From the NCBI GenBank assembly GCA_023265025.1, contig JAHFUP010000003.1, positions 1-64,000 on the forward strand: a stretch of 64,000 nucleotides of DNA, read 5' to 3'. The DNA comes from Acidimicrobiia bacterium (GTDB lineage Bacteria; Actinomycetota; Acidimicrobiia; Acidimicrobiales; AC-14). Every line of letters starts with the position of its first letter. The stretch's first letter is position 1. This document shows positions 34,811 to 43,243 of the stretch, piece after piece. Below the pieces are notes generated by a model. The model worked only from the letters and a program-made list of their open reading frames with translations. It was not told the DNA's origin and did not search any database. Position numbers and translations under genes: made by a program.

Positions 34811-35342
34811 GGGAAGTGACTACCAGTTCTTCACCGAGTGGCGGGTCGCAGCGACCATCGACGAGGTCAAGACGGTGCTGCTCGACGCGCCGTCGCTCAC
34901 CCGGTGGTGGCCGGCGGTGTACCTCGACGTGGTCATGGTGACCGAAGGCCGCGACGACGGCCTGGGCGCCGTGCTCGACCTGTACACCAAGGGCTGGGCG
35001 CCGTACACGCTGCGCTGGCAGCTCCACATCACCGAGCCCATGACCGACGCCGGCTTCGCCCTCGAGGCCACCGGCGACCTTGAAGGCACCGGGCGGTGGA
35101 CGTTCCGCCAGGACGGGCCGGAGGTCGTGATCACCTACGACTGGCGCATCCACGCCACGAAGCCGCTGCTTCGCCGGCTGAGCTGGCTGCTCAAGCCGGC
35201 ATTCGGCGCCAACCACCACTGGGCCATGCGGCAAGGCGAGGAGAGCCTCCGGCTGGAGCTGCGCCGCCGGCGCCCGGGCGCCGGGCCGATCCCTCCACCA
35301 CCGCCGGCGACGTTCAGCCGGCTGCGGCTCCGCCGCCGCTGA
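34809..35342 (+). CDS. SRPBCC (START-like) superfamily protein
   Basis: This 177-residue protein starts with MGSDYQFFTEW and continues in the strand-helix-strand pattern of polyketide-cyclase/START folds. LTRWWPAVYLDV near 37 and a long C-terminal helix are typical. It would bind a hydrophobic ligand; no catalytic residues are evident. The Pro-rich tail after 160 is unusual. No ribosome site precedes ATG 34809. Confidence 0.75.
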   Translation: MGSDYQFFTEWRVAATIDEVKTVLLDAPSLTRWWPAVYLDVVMVTEGRDDGLGAVLDLYTKGWAPYTLRWQLHITEPMTDAGFALEATGDLEGTGRWTFRQDGPEVVITYDWRIHATKPLLRRLSWLLKPAFGANHHWAMRQGEESLRLELRRRRPGAGPIPPPPPATFSRLRLRRR

Positions 35343-35392
35343 GGGGGGCACTAGGGTCGGATTCGGCTGGCCGACGGCGTAGGAGGAGTGAC

Positions 35393-35782
35393 ATGGCTGA
35401 CATCGACGGCAAGGAGCTGGTGACCCGGTACCTGGAGGAGGCCTGGAACAAAGGCAACGTCGACGTGCTCGATGAGCTCTTCAGCCCCGAGCTGGTCGTG
35501 CGGCTGAAGCCGCTCATCGGCGCCTTCCGCACCGGCTTCCCGGACTGGCACTGCGTGATCGACGAGTTCGTGGTCGAGGGCGACAAGGTCGTCAACCGCT
35601 GGACCGGCACCGCGACCCACACGGGGAACTTCTTCGGCATCCCGGCCACCGGCAAGTCCGTCGTGGTCGAGGGGATCACGATCCACCAGATCGCCGACGG
35701 CCGCATCGTGGCCGACTGGAGCCAGAGCGACCAGCTCGCCCTGATGCAGCAGCTCGGCGTGGCGCCCGGCCCTCAGGGCTGA
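35393..35782 (+). CDS. SnoaL-like / ester cyclase family protein
   Basis: This 129-residue alpha+beta-barrel protein of the NTF2-like group has a YLEEAWNKGNVDVLDELF helix, FPDWHCVIDEFVVEGDKVVNRWT and GRIVADWSQSD, the pattern of SnoaL-like hydrolases/cyclases. The substrate is unknown. AGGAGG about six bases upstream supports ATG 35393. Its last ten bases overlap the convergent Arg/Ala-rich gene. Confidence 0.85.
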   Translation: MADIDGKELVTRYLEEAWNKGNVDVLDELFSPELVVRLKPLIGAFRTGFPDWHCVIDEFVVEGDKVVNRWTGTATHTGNFFGIPATGKSVVVEGITIHQIADGRIVADWSQSDQLALMQQLGVAPGPQG

Positions 35783-36873
35783 GGCGACCGCCGGCCGCGG
35801 ATCGCGGCGCGCAACTGGGCACGAGTGCGGCGGGCTAGGGCCCGGGCGTTCGCCTGTGCGGTCATGACCGCGGCCCGGCCCTGCCGCATGGCGCCGGCCA
35901 CCGGGCCGGACAGCCGGCGGAACGCCCGCCGTGCCCGGCTGGCGCCGGCGGCGATCGGCACCCACGCGGCGCTGGCCATCCGCCGGGCCCGAGCCAGGGC
36001 CCGGACAACCGGCCGGACCAGGCGGCGGGCGGCGCGCCGGGCGATGGCGGCTGCGGAGGCAAGCACCTGACGTACCGCACTCGTCGTTGCGAGGACCGCC
36101 CGGCCGGCGGCGCGCAACGGGCCGGCGAGGGCGCGCGCCACGGCGCGGGCAGCGGCGCCGGCGAAGGCGACGGCGGCGACGACGGCGTGGGCCGCGGTGC
36201 GGATCGGGCGGGCGAGCGCCCGGCCGGCGGCCCGCACCCCGACCGCGGCCCGGCGGGCCACCGCCATGACGGCACGGCCCGCGGTCCGGATCGGGCCGGC
36301 GATCGCCCGAGCCACGGCACGGAGGGCGACCCCCAGCCGGCGGACCAGGGCGAGGACCCACCGGCCCGCGGCGCGGAGACTGGCGGCAGCGGCGCGGGCC
36401 GCCGCTCGGGCGGCCACGAACCACCGTCGCAGCACGGCGCCGACGGTCCGAGCTGCGGCCCGCACCGGCCCGGTCAGGACGTGGGCCAGCGCCCGCAGCG
36501 CCACCCCGACCCGGCGGGCCAGAACCCCGATCGCCCGGCCGGCGGCGCGCACCGGAGCGGCGAGGGCCCGCACTGCGGCGGCGGCGGTGCTGAGCACGGC
36601 TCGGCCCACGGATCGGGCCGTGCGCGCCGCCCACCGAACGGGCCGGCCGAGGAGTTCGACGCCGACCCGCACCGCGGCGACCAGCCTCCGGCCCGCCCCC
36701 AACAGGGCCCGCCAGGCGGCGCCCGCCGCCTCCCACGCGGCCACCAGCGGGAGGAGCGGGACGGCCAGCACCCTGCCGGCCAGTCCGAGCGGCGGTTCGG
36801 CCGGCGCCGGCGGCCGCGGCCGCGCCGGCCCGGCGTCGGGGACCGCCGGCGGGACCTCAGCGATGTCGGCCAC
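35773..36873 (-). CDS. Arg/Ala/Val-rich helical repeat protein of unknown function
   Basis: This protein has 366 residues if started at GTG 36873. After a Pro-rich N-terminus of about 30 residues, nearly the whole protein is built from degenerate repeats of about 30 residues of the form RVGVALRAxAxxLxGPVRAAxRxVxAVxRR. It is composed mainly of Ala, Arg and Val with very few acidic residues. Each unit would form an amphipathic, strongly basic helix pair. It could coat membranes or bind nucleic acid; neither is shown. The GTG overlaps the upstream gene by 17 bases, supporting co-translation. The extreme composition leaves some doubt that it is a stable protein. Confidence 0.6.
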   Translation of the reverse strand: MADIAEVPPAVPDAGPARPRPPAPAEPPLGLAGRVLAVPLLPLVAAWEAAGAAWRALLGAGRRLVAAVRVGVELLGRPVRWAARTARSVGRAVLSTAAAAVRALAAPVRAAGRAIGVLARRVGVALRALAHVLTGPVRAAARTVGAVLRRWFVAARAAARAAAASLRAAGRWVLALVRRLGVALRAVARAIAGPIRTAGRAVMAVARRAAVGVRAAGRALARPIRTAAHAVVAAVAFAGAAARAVARALAGPLRAAGRAVLATTSAVRQVLASAAAIARRAARRLVRPVVRALARARRMASAAWVPIAAGASRARRAFRRLSGPVAGAMRQGRAAVMTAQANARALARRTRAQLRAAIRGRRSPQP

Positions 36874-37591
36874 GGGTACGTACGTCGGCGGTGACGTCCT
36901 CCAGGAGGGCGAGGGCGCTGACGCCGCCGAGGGCGTCGAGCTCCTCCCGCGCCGCCACCACCAGCTCGGGCTCCACGCCGGCTGGTTCGTCCACCGACGC
37001 AGTGCCCGGCGGGAGCCCTCGCAGTGCCTCGGCGAGCTCCTCGACCGCGGTGACCCGGGCCTCCACGTAGCGCCGCTCGCGCTCCGAGTCGGGCGCGCGG
37101 CCGGCCAGCAGCGACGCCACCTCCAGCACGGCGCCGTGGGCCGCGGCGCGGGCCGTGGCGGTCGTGACCGGCAGCGCGTCGAGCGCGCCATAGGCGGCGA
37201 CCAGGCGGGCCAGCGCCGGCTCGTCGGCGCGCATGGCGACGCCGCGGGCCAGCCGTCTCGAACGCCGGTGGCCCCCCATCCACCGCCACCCCGCCCGGAG
37301 CGGGAGGATGCAGCCCAGCCCCACGGCGACGACGCCGGCCACCGTGGCCACGGCCGGCGGGCTTCCGAGCATGGTCCAGCCGACCAGGCCGGCGCCGCCG
37401 GCGAGGAGGGCGGCGTCGGTGAGCCCCGGGCCCTCGTCGGTGTCGGGCAGCAGGTCGTCGATCAGGTCGTCCAGGCCGTCCCGGCTCCGATTGTCGCCGG
37501 GCCCGCCGTCCGGCCGCACCAGGGGCCCGGGCGCCGGAGGGACGACGACGATCGATCCGTCACCCACCTCGTGGCCTCGTCCGCCGGGCAT
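36857..37591 (-). CDS. Membrane protein of unknown function, upstream of the Arg/Ala-rich gene
   Basis: This 244-residue protein has an acidic, Pro-rich N-terminus (residues 1-52, DDLIDDLLPD). Two adjacent transmembrane helices at about 55-95 are followed by GWRWMGGHRRSRRLARG. The cytoplasmic C-terminal half is helical and ends in an acidic stretch. ATG 37591 has a weak GAAGAG upstream. It overlaps the Arg/Ala-rich gene, and its acidic N-terminus could pair with that basic protein; this is inference. Confidence 0.7.
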   Translation of the reverse strand: MPGGRGHEVGDGSIVVVPPAPGPLVRPDGGPGDNRSRDGLDDLIDDLLPDTDEGPGLTDAALLAGGAGLVGWTMLGSPPAVATVAGVVAVGLGCILPLRAGWRWMGGHRRSRRLARGVAMRADEPALARLVAAYGALDALPVTTATARAAAHGAVLEVASLLAGRAPDSERERRYVEARVTAVEELAEALRGLPPGTASVDEPAGVEPELVVAAREELDALGGVSALALLEDVTADVRTRGRHR

Positions 37592-37642
37592 CTCTTCAGT
37601 ATGCGTTCGCCCCCCGCTCTACGCAGGACGCGACCGGCGGAA

Positions 37643-37969
37643 TCAGCCGGTGACGCCCAGCCGCACGACGACCTCGGCGTCGTCGGAGTCGGCCTCGGGC
37701 CCGTAGCCCAGGACCGCCGTCCCCTTCGTGCCGCACTTGGGGCAGGCGATGCCGACGACCGCCAGCATGTCGTCGGGGTCGGAGGCACCCTCGGTGCGCC
37801 GCATCGCCTCGAGGACGAAGTCGGCGGCGGGGCTCTCCTGGCGACAGGTCAGGCAGAGGATCATGCCGTCGGGGCGGGCGGCCATCTGGGCGCTGAACCC
37901 GGCGGCGTCCAGGGTGGCGAGGATCTCCGTCAGCGTGGCGCCGTAGGCGGGGTTCTGGGCCGAGCTCAA
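37643..37969 (-). CDS. Small putative zinc-ribbon protein
   Basis: This 108-residue protein has CLTC near 46 and CPKC near 84, two CxxC pairs 38 residues apart that could hold one zinc. The N-terminal helix (LTEILATLDAAGFSAQM) resembles a small dimerisation unit. The likely start is TTG 37969, which overlaps the topoisomerase stop by four bases (TTGA). No earlier standard start is near. Function is unknown. Confidence 0.65.
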   Translation of the reverse strand: MSSAQNPAYGATLTEILATLDAAGFSAQMAARPDGMILCLTCRQESPAADFVLEAMRRTEGASDPDDMLAVVGIACPKCGTKGTAVLGYGPEADSDDAEVVVRLGVTG

Positions 37970-39042
37970 CTGGCGACCTGCACCCGAAGCGTCACATCGT
38001 CCTCCAGCAGGTCGAGGACGGCTTCCTCGATGGGCCCCTGCGTCAGCAGCGTACCCGCCTCCGCGGCGCCGGCCGGCGCGTCGACCAGCGCCCGTTCCAC
38101 GGCAGGGGCGATGGTGGCGCCGGCCACGTAGCGGTCGACGACCCTCGGGTCGACATAGGACGACCGGCACACCGCCGGCGTGTTGCCGAGGTAGTGGGCG
38201 ACCTCCTTCATGGCCCGGGCGACCGCCCGCGTGCGGCCCGTCGGGGTGCTGGCGCCGGTCGAGACGGCCAGGGCGACGGCGGCCAGGACGGTGGCGTTCC
38301 ACGTGCGGAAGTCCTTGGCCGAGAACTCGCCGCCGGTGGCCTCCTTGATGTAGGCGTTGATGTCGGCGGAGCGGACGTCGACCCAGTGGGAGCCCCGCCG
38401 CCAGGCCAGCAGCTCGGGCTTGCCACCCCGCCGGCGCTTGAGGGCCTCGACGACGTCGTAGACCTCGGTGTCCACGACCGATTGGAGCCGGCGCTTGCTG
38501 CCCTTGGCCATGTAGTCGAAGTTGACGGTGTTCGGCGGATCCAGCTTCACGTGGCGCTTGTGCATCGTCGCCAGGCCGTAGGTCTGGTTCTCCTCGGCGT
38601 AGCCCTCGGTGCCGATGCGGAAGAAGCCGAGGTCGAGCAGCCGGGCGGCGCAGGCGACCCGCTCCCTGGTGAGCTCATCCTCGGACAGGTGCACGCGGGC
38701 GGCGTCGCGCAGCTTGGGCAGGGCCCGGGCGAACTCCAGCATGTGGTCGAACTTCTCGCGGTCGCGCCGCTCCCGCCACACGTCGTGGTAGCGGTACTGG
38801 CGCCGTCCCCGGGCGTCGACGCCGGTCGCCTGGATGTGGCCGCGCGTGTCGAGGCAGATCCACACGTCGGTCCACGCCGGCGGGATCACCAGGGCGCGGG
38901 CCCGATCCAGCACCGCGGCGTCGGTGATCCGGGCGCCGGAGGGGTCGAGGTAGACGAAGCCGCGCCCGACCTTGCGGCGGCGGATGCCGGGCGCCGAGCA
39001 GTCAACCCGTCGCAGTCGTGGGGCCATCGCACCGCCGTTCAT
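37966..39042 (-). CDS. Type IB DNA topoisomerase
   Basis: This 358-residue protein is of the bacterial poxvirus-like topoisomerase IB type. Visible catalytic pieces include the Arg-Lys region KRRLQSVVDTEVYDVV with the KRRRGGKPELLAWRRG loop, an Arg-Thr pair near 250 (DFRTWNATVLA), a His in AHYLGNTP, and the Tyr nucleophile in SSYVDPRV. It relaxes supercoils by a transient 3'-phosphotyrosine. ATG 39042 is used; ATG 39027 is five codons further in and would also leave the domain whole. Confidence 0.92.
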   Translation of the reverse strand: MNGGAMAPRLRRVDCSAPGIRRRKVGRGFVYLDPSGARITDAAVLDRARALVIPPAWTDVWICLDTRGHIQATGVDARGRRQYRYHDVWRERRDREKFDHMLEFARALPKLRDAARVHLSEDELTRERVACAARLLDLGFFRIGTEGYAEENQTYGLATMHKRHVKLDPPNTVNFDYMAKGSKRRLQSVVDTEVYDVVEALKRRRGGKPELLAWRRGSHWVDVRSADINAYIKEATGGEFSAKDFRTWNATVLAAVALAVSTGASTPTGRTRAVARAMKEVAHYLGNTPAVCRSSYVDPRVVDRYVAGATIAPAVERALVDAPAGAAEAGTLLTQGPIEEAVLDLLEDDVTLRVQVAS

Positions 39043-39110
39043 GCCCCGTGGCGACCTGGGCCAACCGGCCCAAGGGTTTCCCGGCGACCGGGGCCGGGTA
39101 CCCGCGGGAC

Positions 39111-39248
39111 ATGTCCGTCCCCGATCCGTACCCGCCGATCGACCCGCCACCGTCCCCGCTACCGGACCCGGAGCCGCTGCCCTACCCGCCGGCACCGCAG
39201 CCGCCCATGCCCGACCCACTGCCCATTTCGAAGAGGACGAACAGATGA
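39111..39248 (+). CDS. 45-residue proline-rich peptide
   Basis: Almost half of the residues are Pro, in PDPYPP and PLPDPEP units, ending KRTNR. The TGA overlaps the ATG of the next gene at 39245, as in translationally coupled pairs. No clear ribosome site precedes ATG 39111. It may instead be untranslated leader DNA of the following gene. Confidence 0.4.
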   Translation: MSVPDPYPPIDPPPSPLPDPEPLPYPPAPQPPMPDPLPISKRTNR

Positions 39249-39817
39249 CACGGATCACCGGTGAGAACGTCGTGGCCACATTCCCCGACCTGGACAAGGC
39301 CAACGGCGCCGCCCTGGCGCTGAGTCAGGCCGGCATCGAGGCCGACCGGGTCTCGATCCTGGGACGCGAGCAGGAGCAGGCCGCCAGCGACCCCGACACG
39401 CGCCTGCGCGACATGGAGGCCAGCGGTGAGATCGCGAAGCGCGCCGCGACCGGCGGTGGCGCCGGCGCCGCGCTCGGCATGGCCGCCGGCGCGGCTGCCT
39501 TCGTCATCCCCGGCATCGGGCCGATCATCGGCAGCGGCATCTGGGCGGGCCTGCTGGCCGGCGGCATCGCCGGCGGGGTGGTCGGCGGCATGGTCGGCGG
39601 GATCGGTGGGCTGAGCACGGAGGAGTTCGACCTCAAGTACCAGCACGTGCTGCGCGACGGCAAGGCCATGGTGGCCGTCGCCGTCGACGACGAGGAGTCC
39701 GCCGAGGAGGCCCAGAAGCTCCTCGAGAAGGAGGGCCCCGAGGACATCCACATGATCGACGCCGCCGGCCGCCGGCTCGGCGCAGAGGGGCCGGTCGCCC
39801 ATATCCCAGGCAACTAG
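39245..39817 (+). CDS. Glycine-zipper membrane-associated stress-type protein
   Basis: In this 190-residue protein the first 70 residues form a ferredoxin-like strand-helix module (VVATFPDLDKANGAALALSQAGI). A central Gly/Ala-rich hydrophobic region at 73-120 has GxxxG repeats (GGIAGGVVGGMVGGIGG). Another strand-helix module follows. This layout is common in DUF1269/general stress proteins. The Gly zipper may insert in membranes or oligomerise. Confidence 0.75.
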   Translation: MTRITGENVVATFPDLDKANGAALALSQAGIEADRVSILGREQEQAASDPDTRLRDMEASGEIAKRAATGGGAGAALGMAAGAAAFVIPGIGPIIGSGIWAGLLAGGIAGGVVGGMVGGIGGLSTEEFDLKYQHVLRDGKAMVAVAVDDEESAEEAQKLLEKEGPEDIHMIDAAGRRLGAEGPVAHIPGN

Positions 39818-39848
39818 CGTCGGGATCACCACGACATTGGGAGGCGAC

Positions 39849-40139
39849 GTGAAGTTCCTCGTCATCTGGAACATCGAGATCAGCAGGTTGTCGGGTGAGG
39901 TGCTGAAGGCGGTCCTGCGCATGCGGGACCACGCCGTGCCCCTCGAGGAGTCGGGCAAGATCATCGGCCGCTACCACATCGTCGGCAGCCACGGCGGGGC
40001 CTGGATCTACAACGTCTCCAGCAACGACGAGCTGGAGATGCTGCTGGCCCAGTCGCCCGTCTACAACTTCTCCCACTACAAGGTGTACCCGCTGGCCGAC
40101 ATGACGTCCTTGCCCATGCCCACCGCGGCGGCGGAATAG
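39849..40139 (+). CDS. Muconolactone isomerase-like small protein
   Basis: This 96-residue protein has the ferredoxin-like fold pattern of the muconolactone delta-isomerase family, with IIGRYHIVGSHGGAWIYNVSSNDELEMLL near 38-66. In true isomerases this forms a decamer. No beta-ketoadipate genes are near, so the substrate is unknown. GTG 39849 follows GGGAGG at five bases. Confidence 0.8.
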   Translation: MKFLVIWNIEISRLSGEVLKAVLRMRDHAVPLEESGKIIGRYHIVGSHGGAWIYNVSSNDELEMLLAQSPVYNFSHYKVYPLADMTSLPMPTAAAE

Positions 40140-40142
40140 CGA

Positions 40143-41012
40143 GTGGCCGTCGTCGACCAGCTGCGGGAGCTCGCGCACCGGGCGGCGACGGCCGAGGGGC
40201 TCGACCGGGTCGGCAAGCCGGCCGCCTCGGCCGTGGCCAAGGTCGTCGGCCGGGACCCACTCAAGAACCTGTTGAGCGGCACGTGGATGGGCCATCCCCT
40301 CCACCCGATGCTGACCGACCTGCCGATCGGGTTCTGGACCAGCTCCTGGGTGCTCGATGTGATGGGCGGCAAGTCGAGCCGCGCCGCGGCCCAGCGGTTG
40401 ATCGGTCTGGGCATCCTCAGTGCGGTTCCGACCGCGGCGTCGGGCCTCTCCGACTGGTCCGACACCATCGGGGATGACCGCCGGGTCGGCACCGCCCACG
40501 CCCTCGCCAACAGCGCCGCGCTCGTGCTCTACAGCCTCTCGTGGCTGGCCCGCCGGGGGGGCCGGCGGGGCCGCGGGCTGGTCCTCGGCCAGCTCGGCGC
40601 GGCGGCGGCGACCGCCGGCGGCTATCTGGGCGGGCACCTGGTGTTCCGCCTGGGCGTGGGCCCCGACCGCAACGCCTGGAAGCACGGCGACGACGGCTGG
40701 GTCGACGTGGGGGAGGACACCGCGCTGGCGGCGGACGACCCGCTGGTGGTGAAGGTGGGCGACGACGACGTGCTCGTGATACAGGTCGCCGGCGTGGCCT
40801 GCGCAATCTCCAACGTGTGCGGCCACGCCGGCGGGCCGCTGCACGAGGGGACGTTCGACGCCGGGTGTGTGACGTGCCCGTGGCACGGGAGCATGTTCCA
40901 GCTGGCCGACGGCCACGTGGTGCGGGGGCCGGCGACCGGGCACCAGCCCCGCTATGACGTGCGGTCCGCGGGCGGCCGGCTGTCGGTGCGCCGGGTGCGC
41001 GGCCCGGCCTGA
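40143..41012 (+). CDS. DUF2231 membrane domain fused to a Rieske [2Fe-2S] domain
   Basis: In this 289-residue protein residues 40-170 have HPLHPMLTDLPIGFW and four helices, the DUF2231 signature with conserved His that may bind heme. Residues 195-285 form a Rieske domain with Cys226-x-His228 and Cys245-x2-His248. The pair could move electrons between a heme and an iron-sulfur cluster. The Rieske loop lacks the extended disulfide Cys of bc1 proteins and looks like the soluble ferredoxin type. GTG 40143 is four bases after the previous stop. Confidence 0.85.
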   Translation: MAVVDQLRELAHRAATAEGLDRVGKPAASAVAKVVGRDPLKNLLSGTWMGHPLHPMLTDLPIGFWTSSWVLDVMGGKSSRAAAQRLIGLGILSAVPTAASGLSDWSDTIGDDRRVGTAHALANSAALVLYSLSWLARRGGRRGRGLVLGQLGAAAATAGGYLGGHLVFRLGVGPDRNAWKHGDDGWVDVGEDTALAADDPLVVKVGDDDVLVIQVAGVACAISNVCGHAGGPLHEGTFDAGCVTCPWHGSMFQLADGHVVRGPATGHQPRYDVRSAGGRLSVRRVRGPA

Positions 41013-42556
41013 CGCAGGACCCTCCGGCGCCGGTCGGACGAGAGCGCGGCGCGAGCCGCGTTCGCTCCGCACGCCCCGTGCACGCCGGCGCCCGGGTGGG
41101 CCGACGCCCCGGCGAGGAACAGGCCGGGGACCGGCGTCGACGGCCGGCCGAGCCCCGGCGTGGGCCGGAACACCAGCTGCTGGTGGAGCTGCTGGGTGCC
41201 GCCGCCCACCGCGCCGCCGCGCAGGTTGGCGTCGGCCGCCTCGAACGCCGGCGGCGCCATCACATGGCGGGCGGCGACCAGCGACCGGAAGCCAGGCGCC
41301 AGCTCCTCGATCCGGGCCTCGATCACATCGGCGTAGGCCTCGGCCTCGCCGGCGTCGAAGCGGGCCGACCTGGGGACGTGCGTGTACGCCCACCCGGTGG
41401 CGGCGCCGGCCGGGCAGCGGGTGGGGTCGGCCACCGCCTGTTGGCCGAACAGCAGGAAGGGCCGCGATGGGACAGTGCCCGTGGCCACGTCGGTGAAGTA
41501 GCGGGCCAGCTCGTCGAGGCTGTCGGTGACGTGGACGGTGCCGGCCCGGCGGGCGGCCTCGGCCGTCCAGGGGACGGGGCCGTCGAGGGCCCAGTCGACC
41601 TTGAACGTCGCCGCGTCCCACTCGAAGCGTCGGAGGTCCTCGAGCGTACGGGGCGACAGGTGGTCAGGGCCGACGAGGTCGAGGAGGAGGGTGGGGGCGT
41701 CCACGTCGGCCAGGACGGCCCGGCGGGCGTCGATCTCGGTGCCGTCGGCGGTGCGCACGGCCACCGCCCGGTCGCCGCGCACGACGACCTTGGTCACCGG
41801 GGTCCCGGTGGTGACGGTCGCGCCGGCGGCCTCGGCCCGCCGGCGGAGGGCGGCGACGAGCTGGCCGGCGCCGCCCTCGGGGACGGGGAAGCCGTGCTCC
41901 TGGCCGACGGCGGCCAGGATCCAGCCGAACAGGCCGCTGCCGGCGGCGTCGGGCCCGATGTCGGTGTGGGCCGCGTTGCCGCCGAGGAGCAACCGCCCGC
42001 CCTCGCCCCCGCCGGCGAACTCCTCCCGGGCCATGCGCCGGGCGGGCAGGAGGGCGAACCGGGCGAACCGCAGCCACTCCGAGGGCCCGATGGCCGCGGC
42101 CAGGCGGGCGCCGGACCGCACCGGCGGGAAGAGGCCGAGGAACGTCGCCATCAGGGGCCGGCTCAGCTCCTCCCAGCGGCGGGAGAGGCGCCGCCAGCTG
42201 TCCCCGTCGCCGGCCGCGTAGGTGTCGAGCGACGCCGCCGTCTCCTCCACGTCGGTGGACAGGGCCACGCACCGGCCGTCGGGGGTGGGGTGGGCCAGCA
42301 CCAGTGGCGACCGGCGCCACCGCAGGCCGTGGGCCCCCAGGTCGAGGGCGTCCAGGGCCGGCGAGGCGGCGGCGAAGGGGTAGAAGGCGCTGAACGTGTC
42401 GTGCCGGAAACCGGGCAGGGTCAGCTCCTCGGTGCGCACCGCACCGCCGATCACGTCCTGGGCCTCGAGGACGGCCACGCTCCAGCCGGCGTCGGCCAGC
42501 ATGGCCGCCGCCACCAGGCCGTTGTGGCCCGCTCCGATGACGACGGCGTCGGGCAT
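40952..42556 (-). CDS. Phytoene desaturase-like FAD oxidoreductase
   Basis: This 534-residue protein starts with the Rossmann motif VVIGAGHNGLVAAAMLADAGWSVAVLE for FAD, then GGAVRTEELTLPGFRHD. It ends with PVPGLFLAGASAHPGAGVHGACGANAA, the conserved FAD-binding end of CrtI/Pyr_redox-type amine or carotenoid oxidoreductases. The substrate is unknown; no carotenoid genes are in the window. GGGGGAGA precedes ATG 42556. Its 3' end overlaps the Rieske gene by 61 bases in convergent orientation. Confidence 0.87.
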   Translation of the reverse strand: MPDAVVIGAGHNGLVAAAMLADAGWSVAVLEAQDVIGGAVRTEELTLPGFRHDTFSAFYPFAAASPALDALDLGAHGLRWRRSPLVLAHPTPDGRCVALSTDVEETAASLDTYAAGDGDSWRRLSRRWEELSRPLMATFLGLFPPVRSGARLAAAIGPSEWLRFARFALLPARRMAREEFAGGGEGGRLLLGGNAAHTDIGPDAAGSGLFGWILAAVGQEHGFPVPEGGAGQLVAALRRRAEAAGATVTTGTPVTKVVVRGDRAVAVRTADGTEIDARRAVLADVDAPTLLLDLVGPDHLSPRTLEDLRRFEWDAATFKVDWALDGPVPWTAEAARRAGTVHVTDSLDELARYFTDVATGTVPSRPFLLFGQQAVADPTRCPAGAATGWAYTHVPRSARFDAGEAEAYADVIEARIEELAPGFRSLVAARHVMAPPAFEAADANLRGGAVGGGTQQLHQQLVFRPTPGLGRPSTPVPGLFLAGASAHPGAGVHGACGANAARAALSSDRRRRVLRQAGPRTRRTDSRPPADRTS

Positions 42557-42592
42557 TTCCCATTCTCCCCCGATGGGGAAGAGTCTCTCGTG

Positions 42593-43243
42593 ATGCACTT
42601 CCGCGACAGGGCCGCCGCCGGCCGCGCCGTCGCCGGCCTGCTCGGCCACCTGGCCGGGCGCAACGACGTGGTGGTGCTGGGCCTGCCCCGGGGTGGCGTG
42701 CCGGTCGCCGCCGAGGTGGCGGCCGCGCTCGGGGCGCCGCTCGACGTGCTGGTGGTGCGCAAGCTCGGCGTCCCCGGCCAGCGGGAACTGGCCATGGGCG
42801 CCATCGCCGGCGGCGGCGTCCGGGTGCTGCACCAGGCGGTGGTCGACGAAATGGCCATCGGGTCGGACGTGATCGACGCCGTCGCCGCCCACGAGGGCGC
42901 CGAGCTGGCCCGCCGGGAGGAGGCCTACCGGGCCGGGCGGCCGCCCCTTGACGTCGCCGGTCGCACGGTTGTCGTGGTCGACGACGGACTCGCCACGGGC
43001 TCCACCATGCGGGCCGCGGTCGCCGCCCTCCGGGCCATGCGGGCCGGGCGGATCGTCGTCGCCGTGCCCGTCGGGGCGCGTGAGACGTGCCACGATCTGG
43101 CCGGCGAGGCCGACGAGGTGGTGTGCGCCCGCATCCCGCACGCGTTCCACGCCGTGGGCCAGTGGTACGACGACTTCTTCCCGACCACCGACGACGAGAT
43201 CCGGGCTCTGCTGGCCCGGAAGGAGGACGATCATGGCGAATGA
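42593..43243 (+). CDS. Phosphoribosyltransferase-domain protein
   Basis: This 216-residue protein carries the PRPP-binding motif [13 protein letters not shown] near 124-136 and the N-terminal [15 protein letters not shown] loop. This is the architecture of standalone PRT proteins, sometimes linked to stress operons. The nucleobase is not predictable. A GTG lies at 42590; ATG 42593 sits nine bases after GGGGAAGAG. It overlaps mscR by 11 bases, which suggests coupling. Confidence 0.83.
   Translation: MHFRDRAAAGRAVAGLLGHLAGRNDVVVLGLPRGGVPVAAEVAAALGAPLDVLVVRKLGVPGQRELAMGAIAGGGVRVLHQAVVDEMAIGSDVIDAVAAHEGAELARREEAYRAGRPPLDVAGRTVVVVDDGLATGSTMRAAVAALRAMRAGRIVVAVPVGARETCHDLAGEADEVVCARIPHAFHAVGQWYDDFFPTTDDEIRALLARKEDDHGE

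Noticed and set aside
41078-42592. Plus-strand open frame upstream of the phosphoribosyltransferase
   Set aside because: It is antisense to the FAD oxidoreductase with no recognisable motif; the true gene starts at 42593.
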